Assembly: GCA_018894105.1 (NCBI GenBank)
Contig: CM032117.1
Span: 32,716,501-32,780,500 of the forward strand
Length of the DNA stretch: 64,000 bases
Source: Jacaranda mimosifolia
Taxonomy: Eukaryota; Streptophyta; Magnoliopsida; Lamiales; Bignoniaceae
Direction of reading: 5' to 3'
Numbering within the stretch: the stretch's first letter is position 1; every line of letters starts with the position of its first letter. Made by a program: the position numbers and the translations under genes. Below are positions 34,633 to 45,030 of this stretch, one piece after another. Under the pieces are notes generated by a model, which was not told the DNA's origin, made no database searches, and saw nothing but the letters and a program-made list of their open reading frames with translations.

Positions 34633-36043
34633 GGTGCTGATTTCTGCACTCGATAGTTTACCTCTGGCACTCCATCTCCTATTTTATTTAATTGCAAATG
34701 ACTTAATAACCTCAATTTATTTTAGGTTATACTCTCCAATTTTTTATGGACAAAAGTAACCCTTTGCACACCAACACTTTAATACTACGTATTTAACCCT
34801 CTTTAGCTCTTCCGAATTTCTCATAAAAGAAAAGGAATTGTCTTTTATACTATACTGTTTAGAACTTATTCAGCCCTTTTGGATTTAAAATGTTTAACAA
34901 CTAGTAAAATCATCCTTTCAGAATAATTTAAATTTCACCAAAAAAAAAAAAATTTAAATTAGAATTACATATTCACACCCAATTTTTTTTAAAAATCTTA
35001 ACAAATGCACACAACATATACATACAAGAAGAACTTTTTTTTGGAACAACATGAGATACTAAATCATCAAAAGCTATAATAAAATAAAAATATAATAACT
35101 GTTTTCAACAATCAAAACATCTTGCAACATACTTTAATGAGCAGTATCCTAACGAAGGGACAAACATGTTCTGCTAGGTAAACTTTGCATCTTTACAGTA
35201 CCATTAAATGAGAAACAAAGTTAAGCTGCAATTTTCATCTTAGGAGCATCTTGAGTAGTTGCATAGACCCTCCCACTATTTCTTCTTTTTTCTCTTTTTC
35301 CTTTAAGAAAGATTAAAGCTAGCATTTCTAACAACTACAACCTTGAATATGTGATTGCATTACAATAACTCAAGAAAAGCCTCTATGTTGAAAATACAAA
35401 TTCAACAACAAATCATCTTCCAATAAAGAGAAGTAAAATGAAACCAGAATGCCTTTAGTAAAAGAAGCCAAGTACTTTACCTCCTACATTTTTCTTAATT
35501 TTTTTGATCCAGATTCAGAGAAGCATCTCTGAGTCAGAAATAGAAAAATGTAAGTAAAAAAACATGTGAAAGCATGATTACCAAAGTCCTACATTTCATA
35601 TGTAAATTTGTTAATAAAAGAAAAATGCAATAAACATCGTTTGTAATAATCTACAAATAGATATATACTCCACAATTAATGGAAATAAATATAAATACCT
35701 TTAAAACTATAAATATCAAGGTCAATGATAATTGAGCAAATAGTGGGGACATTTTCTATATCGTGGGCTTCAAAATTTTTGATTTATTTTTTGAGTTGTA
35801 CCAATTCTTCATTATCCTGATCTGCATGTTTCCCACAATTTTTCAGGGTTTATCAAGAGAAAAACAGTTGAAGAGGGTTAAAATTGTAGTGTTAAGGTGG
35901 TGGAGTGCAAAATGGTACTTTCGTCTATGAAAAATTGTAGAATATAACCTAAAATAAATTGGAGTAATTAAGTCATTTGCATTTAAAGAAAATAAAATAT
36001 GGAGTGACAAAGGTAAACCATGGAGTGCAAAAATCAATACCCT
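34633..36043. mobile_element. Mutator-like non-autonomous element (copy 2)
   Basis: The 1411-bp element has long, diverged terminal inverted repeats of about 200 bp (left GGTGCTGATTTCTGCACTC; right, inverted, AGGGTATTGATTTTTGCACT). It is flanked by the 9-bp duplication TAAATTAAT (34624-34632, 36044-36052). Nine-base duplications and long inverted repeats are the hallmarks of Mutator-like elements. No transposase is seen. The interior is AT-rich, and I could not recognise any captured gene. Confidence 0.85.
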
Positions 36044-37318
36044 TAAATTAATTCCTTAATTTAATTGGCTTAATTTAACTCTTTAATTATTTTGATAAAT
36101 TTAACACTTGAATCAATCAAGCCAAAGTGACCAATTGATAATTAGCCAAAATGCTATCTTTCCCTTTAGGCAAAAATTGCCCACATGCAATTTTCTAACT
36201 CCTTATAAAATTTCTCCTATCAAATAAGAGTATCCTTAAGCTTTTGTATGGATTAGGTTCTTCAATTCATTAACATGGGCTCACAACTTTATGATATTTT
36301 GAATGTTAAAAGTATTCAAATTAGTTTAAACTCCTTCAAACTAATAACTCTATCAATTAATCTCCATTAATTGAAAAGTGCCCAATCTCCGTGTTTGATG
36401 TCTAGCAACAAGCCCATGGAGCTCAACGAATTGGATGAATGAATTATTTTGAGGTGAATCATTATCGCTTATGATTGCCGTGCAAATACAGTCCTTCCAT
36501 TTCCTATCTCTTGAAAGAGGCCTAGGGCAAGATATTTGTCTGCTCCTTAATAGCTTCGATAACTATGTATCTATTCTTGATGTTTGATTCCTCATTATGA
36601 CCTCAACTTTGGAAAACTCCTTTTCCTAATTGTCATATCACCTTGCACAAGAATTTCTTGAAATTGATCATCTTAGAATACATAGGAGATCAACCTGTTA
36701 TTCACTGACGGGCAAAATGATCCTATCTTGAAACCCCCCAACCTTTATACTTAGGTAGCTTGTGCCCAACCTTAGCCTCGGGTGACCCACTACGTGGTCG
36801 AATCAAAATCAAAGCATAAGGACCTAAATACAAGGTTCCTATGGAACCTCAAGTTAAAGGATTAATTATATGCACTAACTTGCCACTACCGACTTGTCAC
36901 TATGGCTATCTAGTGGATTCTCTAAGCGGGCCTTCAGTGAACTTGTTCTCTAACAAGCACCCACTAACATACATCCATGTCTAACATAGATTGCCCATGA
37001 AACGGGGCAATATCCAACTCCTTGGAATATGCATTGTTAGTTCAAGTCTATTTGAATCTTAGATGCGGGCATCTTTAAGATTCTATGACTTGGAATATTT
37101 AAAATCATGATCATAGAGACTTGTTTCATGATCACCATCATATGTATGACCAAGTCGTGTAGTCTTGTATTATTTAAGGGCTTCAACCAAATCCATGTGA
37201 AGAAAACATGATGTCTAAGATGAAGATGGCCATTTTATTGAATATAATTCAATCAAGACTATTACATGGAATAGTTATACAAGCCAATCTAATTGGCTTG
37301 TAGGGCATTATTCCAACA
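36044..37318 (-). mobile_element. Copia LTR 5' region, inverted (right of the MULE)
   Basis: The minus-strand LTR continues to its start at 37318 (CCAACA, TGTTGG on the minus strand). A perfect hairpin with arms ACAAGCCAAT and ATTGGCTTGT around CTA is at 37279-37301. It is followed directly by C6 integrase sequence. Together with 33798-34632 it forms one LTR split by the MULE. Confidence 0.85.
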
Positions 37319-38153
37319 TGGTCAAACTCATCATGAATTGCACCATGTCTAACAATGTACAGTTTCTCTTTTCGGCTACTCCATTACATTGGGGTATGGC
37401 TGGTGGAGCTATTGTTAGAGAATCCTATTCTCTTTTGGATAATCTAAGAATTCAGCACTTAAGTATTCTCCTCCTCAATACGATCAAAGAACTCTGATGC
37501 TAAGTCCAAATTGTTTTCGACTTCATTTCTATGCTCTTTGAACTTTTCAAAGGCTTCGGACTTGTGCTTCATAAGATACACATGTTTGAATCGAGTGAAA
37601 TCATCGGTGAAGGTAATGAAGTAAAAATAGACTCCTCTTGCACTAACTCTTAGTGGACCACATATGTCCATGTGGATCAAATCCAAACGATTACTGAATT
37701 GCTCCGTTTGTCCAACAAAAGGAGCCTTGATCATTTTTCCCTTTAAACAAGACTCACAAGTAGGTAAGTCCTCTAATCCACCAACATTTAGCGATTTGAG
37801 GGCTATTAACTTGCTCATCCTAATTTGTGGAAATATGACCAAAATGTAAATGCCAAAGATAGGCACTTTCTTGGTTATCTAATTATTTTTTGTTCTTCTA
37901 TTGAATGTGCCTTAGTGATGGTGGAGAATCTAAAATGTATAATTCATTATAAATTGTACCAATGGCACAGAGGTACATAGTAACAAGGATTTAGTACAAG
38001 TTTTAGAACATCTAAAGTCTAATTTAACTTATGCCTTTAGCTTTGGCAGCAACTTTTGCTCCTTCACTAAGGCAGTGGATCATATCCCTATCACTAAGAT
38101 TTATTTATTTTTTCCATCCTTTGCAACAAATTACAAAGATGAGAACCACATAC
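37319..38153 (-). pseudogene. Copia integrase and protease-linker remnant (C6)
   Basis: On the minus strand the 135-codon open stretch at 37459-37866 holds the integrase zinc domain (LPTCESCLKGKMIKAPFVGQ), the core start (LDLIHMDICGPLRVSARGVY) and FTDDFTRFKHVYLMKHKSEA. Upstream, at about 37900-38153, the linker and protease region are decayed. RT is absent because an LTR interrupts at 37318. It duplicates 52889-53620. Confidence 0.85.
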
Positions 38154-38692
38154 TATTGGAATAGTGCCCCACAAGCCAATTAGATTGGCATTGCAAACTA
38201 TTTCACTCTTGAAACAATCTTGATTGAATGATATTCATTATACGGCCATCTTCATCATATGCTCATTATTACTTCATTGTCATTTAGTTGAAGCCCTTAG
38301 ATCACACAAGACTGTGGGAGTTGGTCACACATTGGGTAATGATCATGGAATAAGTCTTACATGATCGTGATCTTAAATTTTTCAAGTCATAGGATCTTAC
38401 AAGATAGGACATCTAAGATTCGGATAGACTTGCACTAATGATGCATAAATCCAAGGATTGGTTATTGATCCATTCCACGAGCAATCCCACATGAGATATG
38501 GATGCACATTAGTGGGTGTTTATTAGAAAACAAGGCATTGAAGGATCGCCTGGAAAATCTACTAGATAGCCAAAGTGGCAAGTCGGTAGTAGCGAATTCT
38601 CTAGCTTATGCTAGTGCATATAATTAGTTCTCTGACTTGAGGATCGATGGTAACCTTATGTTTAGATCCTCATGCTTTAACTCCTCCTTGGT
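38154..38692 (+). mobile_element. Copia LTR, first part, in C6
   Basis: It begins TATTGGAATAGTGCCCC (start TG mutated to TA) after CATAC. The duplicate at 53621 keeps CATAC on both sides. The LTR continues to about 38692, where Copia B sequence takes over without a visible end, so the right part of this LTR and its target duplication are lost here. Confidence 0.8.
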
Positions 38693-38693
38693 A

Positions 38694-39420
38694 ACATTTA
38701 AAGATATGATTAATAGTCTACTTTTGAATTCTGGATTGCCTAAATATATGTGGTGAGAGGCTTTGAATACAGCTTGCCATATTCTGAACAGAGTCTTTCC
38801 AAAACGTAAGGAAAGCACTTCGTTTGAACTCTGGAAATGCAGAAAACCTAGCTTAAAATATTTTCGTGTGTGGGGTTGCCTTACAAAAGTTCTAGTCCCA
38901 GAACACAAGAGGAAAAAACTGGGTCCTAAAACTGTTGATGCGATTTTTTTGGGCTATTTGGAGACAAGCTATGCATTGAGATTTCTAGTTATTAAGTCTG
39001 AAATCCCTAGCATAGATATTAACACAATAGTTGAGTTTTGTGATGTTACGTTCTTTAAAGATGTGTTTCCTATGAAAATGGGACTACCTCAAAATATTTC
39101 TTTAGACTCAACCCTTACATCTACATTTATTCCTGATCATGTGGAAAGGATGACAAATGTGGGGGTTACTCCAAACAACTCTGATTCAGTATCCGCTGGA
39201 TTTGAAGAGTTGGATAATCCCAAATGGAGTAAAAGAGCTAGAGTCATCAAGGATTTTGGAAGTGATTATATCACTTATAATATCGAGGATGACCTAGTAA
39301 CTTTCAAAGATACCATAACCTTGTCAGAAGCCAAGCATTGGAAGACATCTATCAAAAGTGATATAGATTCTATTATCTCTAATGGGACATAGGATTTAGT
39401 CGATCTACCTAAGTCTGATG
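38694..39420 (+). pseudogene. Second Copia (B): integrase end to RT start
   Basis: A different, better preserved Copia begins mid-integrase (TFKDMINSLLLNSGLPKYMW, a stop, then EALNTACHILNRV). A 209-codon open frame (38763-39392) includes FELWKCRKPSLKYFRVWGCL and IFLGYLETSYALRF and reaches the RT start (LSEAKHWKTSIKSDIDSI). A stop at 39390-39392 sits where a W is expected before DLVDLP. Gag, protease and the integrase front are missing. An unrelated solo LTR follows at 39426. Confidence 0.9.
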
Positions 39421-39425
39421 GGACC

Positions 39426-40238
39426 TGATATGGGATAACCCAGCGGGCCCAGCCCAATAACACTCAACTAGGCTAGAGACAGCCCAATTACCTAGTAGGC
39501 CCAATCGATTTTGGGCCAGCCACATCGTTGACCGAATTTCAACCCCACTGGACAGTGTTTGCCTTGTTAACCAAGTTATGGTCGACCAGCGTCAGGGGTG
39601 CCTTGTTCAGCCTTCAACCAAAGAGACTCGAATACAACGGAGTTGCACCTTGTCGACTAGTGTCTGCAGTAATATCCCACAGAAGTATTTAGATCGACTA
39701 GAGAGGTTAAACTTGGGCGACAACCTCTCTGCCGCATGATGCTCTGCCAGGTGACGTGCCTCAGCATTAATGGTGTATGTCTCCACAATATTATCTTTTT
39801 CAGCTGTGCTAGGCTAGTGCACGCCTCTGGTGTACCTCTTGTCTTAGGTAGGTGGAGGCATTGCCGCCTGGAGTAATACACAAGCTGGAGAAGTCTTAAA
39901 GGCCATTAAGCAAGGGCAAAAGCCCTTCTTGTGCAACAAGGGCATCATAGACATATCAACCACATTAGAAAGGCTATAAATACCCCATTTCCAGCCTTCT
40001 ACAAGTTATACCATTTAACTATCAAAAAGCACTCACCCTACTGCTCTATTTTCTCGTTGATTATACCGACTAGAGCGTCGGAGCACCTTAGTCAAGGGCA
40101 CCTTGGCTAGCCTAATGTTTGCTATTGGTTGCAGGACTCGACCCCATCTTATCACAAAGCATTCTAATCGACCTCTCATTTGGTCGATGGTACTAGACTT
40201 TAGCCCAATCTATCACTAAATAGTTTAGACCTTCATCA
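39426..40238 (+). mobile_element. Solo LTR of an unassigned family inside Copia B
   Basis: This 813-bp insertion runs from TGATATGGGATAACC to CTTCATCA. It is flanked by GGACC (39421-39425) and GGGCC (40239-40243), a 5-bp duplication with one change. It carries a TATA box (GCTATAAATACCCC, about 39974) and is more GC-rich than its surroundings. Removing it rejoins the Copia B RT frame (SDGT before, then KFKARLVAKGF after). It was acquired after Copia B. It is probably a Gypsy-type LTR (inference). Confidence 0.85.
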
Positions 40239-41152
40239 GGGCCACTGATAAGTTTAAGGCCAGATTAGTTGCCAAAGGCTTTAGGCAAAAGGAAGGAATA
40301 GATTTCTTTGACACCTATTCCTTAGTTGCTCGATTGACTACAATCCCGGTGCTCATTGCATTGGTATCAATATATGATTTTTTTATTCATCAGATGGATG
40401 TGAAAATAGCCTTTCTATATGGTGATCTCGAGGAAGAAATCTATATAGATCAGCGTGAGGGGTTTGTAGCTCATGGTAACTTGCAAAAGGTTTGTAAGCT
40501 TGTTAAATTTCTTTATGGATTAAAATAAGCTCCTAAACAATGGCATGAAAATTTTGATAAAACCATTTTATCATTGGCTTCATAGTAATTGATAATGATA
40601 AGTGCATCTATTACAAAGTTAAAGGTGACACTTGTATTGTTTTTTGCCTATATGTGGATGATATTTTATTGATTGGTTTTTCCATTAAGATTATTAATGA
40701 GACAAAGTCATACTTGAAAAGTAAGTTTGAAATGAAGGATATGGGTGAAGCTAATGTGATTCTTGGACTCAAGTTGATTCGGTCAATTGAGGGTATAGCC
40801 ATTTCTCAGTCTCATTATGTTGAGAAGATTATTGAGAAATTTGGCTATAAGGATTGTAGAATCGCTAAGGCACCATACGATCCTTCTATAGCTCTTTTTA
40901 AGAATGAAAGTGGTATTCCTGTGTCTCAATTGAGATACTCTCAAATTATTGGGAGCTTGCAATATCTTGAAAATGGCTCGAGATCAGATATCTCATTCCC
41001 AGTCTTGAAGCTAGCTAGGTATACAAGTTGTCTCAATAGAATCCATTGGGAGGCTTTGGATAGTGTATTTTGGTATCTTAAGGGAACGACATCACTTGCT
41101 CTGCATTATGGCAGATTCCTCGTAGTACTTAAGAGATATAGTGATGCTAGCT
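40239..41152 (+). pseudogene. Copia B reverse transcriptase
   Basis: The order is KFKARLVAKGFRQKEGIDFF, QMDVKIAFLYGDLEEEIYID (near 40395), the catalytic box LYVDDILLIGF (near 40650) and MKDMGEANVILGLKLIRSIE. A 166-codon open frame spans 40654-41154. A stop after LYGLK (40526-40528; Q codon CAA to TAA) and one frameshift near 40580 disable it. Divergence from an intact element looks lower than for the C copies. Confidence 0.9.
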
Positions 41153-42118
41153 AGATAGCCAAAAACTCTGGTAGTAATGGGTGTACAGGGTACGTATTTA
41201 CCTTGGGTGGAGGTGTTGTCTCCTAAAAGTCTACTAAATAGACTTTGGTAACTCGATCCACATTTGAGGCAGAGTGATGTGCTTTGGACACAACTGGAAC
41301 GGAGGCTGAATGGTTACATGGGCTGATGGTTAGTAAGCCCCTTTCTGCGATTGCAGTGTATTGTGATAACCAAACTACAATTGCAAAGATCATAAGTTCA
41401 AAGTTTATCAAAAGACCAAGAGACATATCCAAGTTAGACTAAAGTCTATAAGGGAGCTTGTGTCTGATAAGATTGTGGCCATTGATTTTGTTGGATCCAA
41501 AGATAATGTGGCCAATCCTTTGACCAAAGGACTTGAGTTGTCCTTAGTCCAAAAATCCAGGAGGGGGATGGGACTAAGAACCCATCAGTCACGCACCTGC
41601 AGTGGCAACCCAACTTACCAAGTGGAGATCCCACAAGGAAGGTTCAATGTGGTATAAATAAGCTGTTGAGTGTGTCGATGTGCCCCTAAACTGGATTGAT
41701 ACTTTAGTATCTGAGTCTGTCCCCTGGGATACTTGGAAGGTGTTGTTTACTGCTAGTAAAGTAAGAGTCTAAACTCTGAATAGGGTCAAGTCATATTGAT
41801 GAGATGCAAGCAGTGCATCCCTGGAGATGCCCAACAAAGTGAATATAGTCGTTTGGCCGCGACTAGAGGTAAAGGGTTATTTCTCAAAAACATTTACGAC
41901 ATAGGATCGCGACATATGGCCATAATGTGTCAAACTTAAAGATCACTGCATAGCTAATAAATTGTTGTTACTAATAGACCCTGCCACATCCAGGGGCCAA
42001 ATTCAAGGCTTAGATCCATTTGTCCCTATGGTGGCATAAATTGGATAACTTAGGTAATGGTTCAAACCTGAAGGTACCATTATTGAAAGTAAAATGCTAT
42101 GGATTTGTGGGGGATAGT
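41153..42118 (+). pseudogene. Copia B RNase H, 3' untranslated region and polypurine tract
   Basis: RNase H pieces include the altered catalytic start YSDAS, ending in a stop, near 41140, the STRSTFEAE-like part near 41250, YCDNQTTIAKI near 41360, and DNVANPLTKGLELSLVQKS near 41500. About 540 bases of non-coding sequence follow, then the purine-rich GTGGGGGATAG (42108-42117) just before an LTR start. There are several stops and frameshifts. Confidence 0.85.
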
Positions 42119-42860
42119 TGTAATTGGTACCGATTTAATTGGGATTATGGGGCTTATTACATGTTAAAGAGATGCTTTATTTCTTTGGATTAGTGCCAAT
42201 TATTGGTTGGAATCCATAGATGATTAAAGTGTGAATGAGGGGTATAATAAGCATAAATTTTATAAGTGGGAGTTGTCCCACATTGGAATTAAGACTAAGA
42301 TGTGGGGACTTGTAGGAGTATAAAAGATTTTGTACTACTCCCTTATCCCATATTGGAAGTGAAACAAAAATATGGGAAACTATGAGAGTGTAAAATACTA
42401 GTCCATGTACCCTACATTGGTAATTTTCACTTCAATGCTTCCTTCTTAGCACTTATAAAATAGTTTGCTGGTTGCAGGATAAATATACAACTCAGAATTC
42501 AATTCTGATAAACTTTCTCTACTCTTTCCACTATCACTTTCTTTATATAATGTTGAGTTATCTAGGTTTGGCGACTGAGTAATGCATCGAAGTGAAGCTG
42601 GTTCGAAGTAGATCAGCTATCTTCTAGATTGTCTTATCCTGGGAGAAGAGTTGCAGTACCCAATGCACCATTGAGTGGGGCAACGTTTTCTTCAAGGCAA
42701 ACTAGTTCCACTGGCAATTCAGTCATTCATTTTGTGTACTATGGATAAGTACTTTACATGCTTATTGTTCTTCCCATTATTTAACTGATTCAATTCTATT
42801 GCTATTCCGAATTGGTTTCATTACTTTTGGTTTCTGAAAAAATTGAATTGAATTTGTTGT
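42119..42860 (+). mobile_element. 3' LTR of Copia B (right end approximate)
   Basis: It starts TGTAATTGGTACC right after the polypurine tract. It contains three related motifs, TCCCACATTGGAA, TCCCATATTGGAAG and CCCTACATTGG (about 42265-42425), and a TATA-like GCACTTATAAAATAG (about 42450). The end cannot be fixed because the 5' LTR is not in the window and no target duplication is visible. It may run to about 42970. Confidence 0.65.
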
Positions 42861-43162
42861 TGTTATACATGCCTTGAAATTTTATATTTGAACTATTTAT
42901 ACACTGCCTCGTGATTATCTGCTTAAATTTTGATAATCTGCAAAATTCTTTAGAATCTATTTCTTTCAAAATCAACCTAAATAGCTGACTCATCGGGCAG
43001 GGAATCCGTACAACGCTTGGGCTCCTCCTTTGTATCTTGAGTGAGATCCCACAGACAAGTCCCTTCTAGATATGCTTTATCAAATGTGCATTTTAGGATA
43101 TCGGCGGCAAGGACCTCTTTGTTGTCTTCTCATTCTTCCTAATCTGAGAGAATCACTATTAG
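42861..43162. other. Low-copy sequence, nothing recognised
   Basis: This may include the end of the Copia B LTR. No repeat or open frame of note was seen. Confidence 0.4.
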
Positions 43163-43408
43163 GGAAAGAAAAAACAAAAGTTTTTAGGATTTTGTTCAAG
43201 TTCAATTATCGGTTTAGAAAATCTACTGAAAGACTTCTCACCAAACATCTACATCATCTCAGGATTGCCGGTGGCCACTAGCATTGAGAGACTCGGCATC
43301 TTAGATAACAAGCTATGTGTGATGGGATTCAACATCACCGGCGAGGACTATATGCTAAATCGCGATCTAGTTTTGCGAACTCAACGACAACCTATAATCA
43401 AAAGATGA
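43163..43408 (+). CDS. Open stretch of 81 codons, possible exon fragment of unknown function
   Basis: From a stop at 43160-43162 to a stop at 43406-43408 there is an open frame without an early ATG. It includes GLENLLKDFSPNIYIISGLP, VATSIERLGILDNKLCVMGF and NITGEDYMLNRDLVLRTQRQ. Composition is protein-like and base content is higher in GC than around it. I do not recognise the family, and splice sites are not obvious. It may be an exon remnant of a host gene or a chance frame. It is the only non-transposon coding candidate in the window. Confidence 0.25.
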   Translation, partial: GKKKQKFLGFCSSSIIGLENLLKDFSPNIYIISGLPVATSIERLGILDNKLCVMGFNITGEDYMLNRDLVLRTQRQPIIKR

Positions 43409-43789
43409 ATATGCACATAAAATCTAGCTTCTTTCACATTAGAGCTTGAAGAAGACAAAAAATGGTCAATTCACCATCGAAGCCGAGTGGTCCACTTCCA
43501 CAATCTTTAGGAAAATGAATAAAGAAAAAGATGTATTTTGATAAACTAGTGAAGAAGAAGACGTAGAGAAGTAGTACGGGGTGTAGAATGGGGGAGGGCA
43601 GTGGGAATGTGTAGCCTTTTCAAAGGTGGATATGTTTTTCAACCTTATTTCTTGTCTCGATTTTATTTAAATATAAATATTTTATTCTAACCATCCTACA
43701 AGAGGCAAAATAAGAAACAAACATCACAGCTAAAGACACAACTTTATAAAGCATAATAATGCAAAATGATGTCGTTTCAAAGTATAAAA
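43409..43789. other. Low-copy sequence, nothing recognised
   Basis: AT-rich with short ORFs only. A 71-codon minus ORF at its right edge runs into the following LTR relic and is not credible. Confidence 0.4.
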
Positions 43790-45030
43790 TGAAGCACCCC
43801 CTCTCGGGACAGCACCTAAGTTGAGGCGCTACCAATTCAATCTTAATTACAGTTCAAATAATAACAAGGAAACCTGTAATTTAACCATCTCTAAGGCAAA
43901 ACAGTCACACTAATCCAAAAAATCATTCCGTAAAGCATAATATATACAATCCAAGTATCAGAATCCAACTCAGTGGAAAATAATTCATTTATCCCAAAAG
44001 ATCAATTCATAACATAAAATACGTACATATCCAGTATCTTAAGTTTCATACAAACATTCTCATGACACTTTTCAAGTAATTATCTTGATTAGGTGACTTA
44101 AATGAACAACAGCAGCACCTAATCTACTACAAATCACTCTCGTCTAAAACATGCCTCTGCTTCTCAGTTTGACCTGTCTGAAGATAAATAACAAGGGGGG
44201 TAAGTCCTAAGGACTTAGTGAGGGAAAAGAGAATGACAGGATTCAAAAGAAAATGATAAGCAATAAACAAGGCAGTTCGGTAACAATGAAAAGTTCAAAG
44301 TGAATCAACATTGTGCAAAGTACACATGATACCAAATATATTAGACTGTTGGTCATTCTATCCTTATTACTCCCAGATCAATGTATAGTTACTAGTACTG
44401 GACGTCGGTACAGTATAAAGTAATTGTATATAAAAAATTGTTACAATATAATCAAGGTAAAATTGACATAATAAAAATAAAAATACTCAAATATTTTTAA
44501 AATATTCAAATAATTAGCATATATAAGATTAGTTATCAAAATATCTTTATTTAAGTAATTACTTAAGGATTAATTATAAAAATAATCAGGTATAATAAAA
44601 TAATTAATTAATTAAATATTTAACTAATTAATTATTAGTCCATTACTAATTACTTATTTATTAAATATAACATGAATATTAAATCAGATTAAAAATAAAA
44701 AAACTAGATATAAATTAATCATTTATCATTTTTTACCTTTCCCCTAATTTTTGGCCTTTTCCTTTTTCATAATTTATTTCATTTTTTTGGATCTTCTCCT
44801 TTCCACCATTTTTTCATTAATTTATTTCCTTTGTGCCCTTCTTCCTCTTGCCTCCTAGTTTCCCTCTCGTTTATAAACATCTCGCCGGCCGCTGCTTGTC
44901 ATCTCCAAGTAGCCTACAAACGTTTTCTATTTTCTTCGAGAAATCAGCGATTCAACTGTATCAAGTTGATTTCTCAGTCATTCAGTCGATCTAAATCCGG
45001 TTTATCGTCAATTCTTGTTAATCTTCGATA
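43790..45030 (+). mobile_element. Chromovirus-like LTR relic (right end unclear)
   Basis: It starts TGAAGCACCCCCTCTCGGG with GAGGCGCTACC 30 bases on, a decayed form of the GTAGCACC...GGTGCTAC start seen at 62247. About 410 bases in, GTAAGTCCTAAGGACTTAGT parallels GTAAGTCCAAATGACTTAGT at 62583, supporting the same family. The part after 44250 is AT-rich, and the stretch 44840-45030 is a more GC-rich region with a TATA-like TTTATAAACATC. Whether this is all one LTR is uncertain; it is cut at 45031. Confidence 0.5.

Larger units (their letters stand above)
33035..38416. repeat. Composite block, direct copy 1
   Basis: The block matches 48631-53883 almost base for base. The content order is identical: inverted LTR start, plus-strand LTR end, inverted LTR with MULE, C6 integrase and the first part of a plus-strand LTR. 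The left edge is a clean break against C5 RT. The right edge is where the other copy jumps within its solo LTR. Differences include about 110 bases near 37985-38090 and about 24 bases near 36405 that are absent from the other copy. Confidence 0.9.

Noticed and set aside
38763..39392. 209-codon ORF, the longest in the window, as a host gene
   Set aside because: It contains clear Copia integrase C-terminal and RT-start motifs and lies in frame with downstream RT blocks, so it is retrotransposon B.
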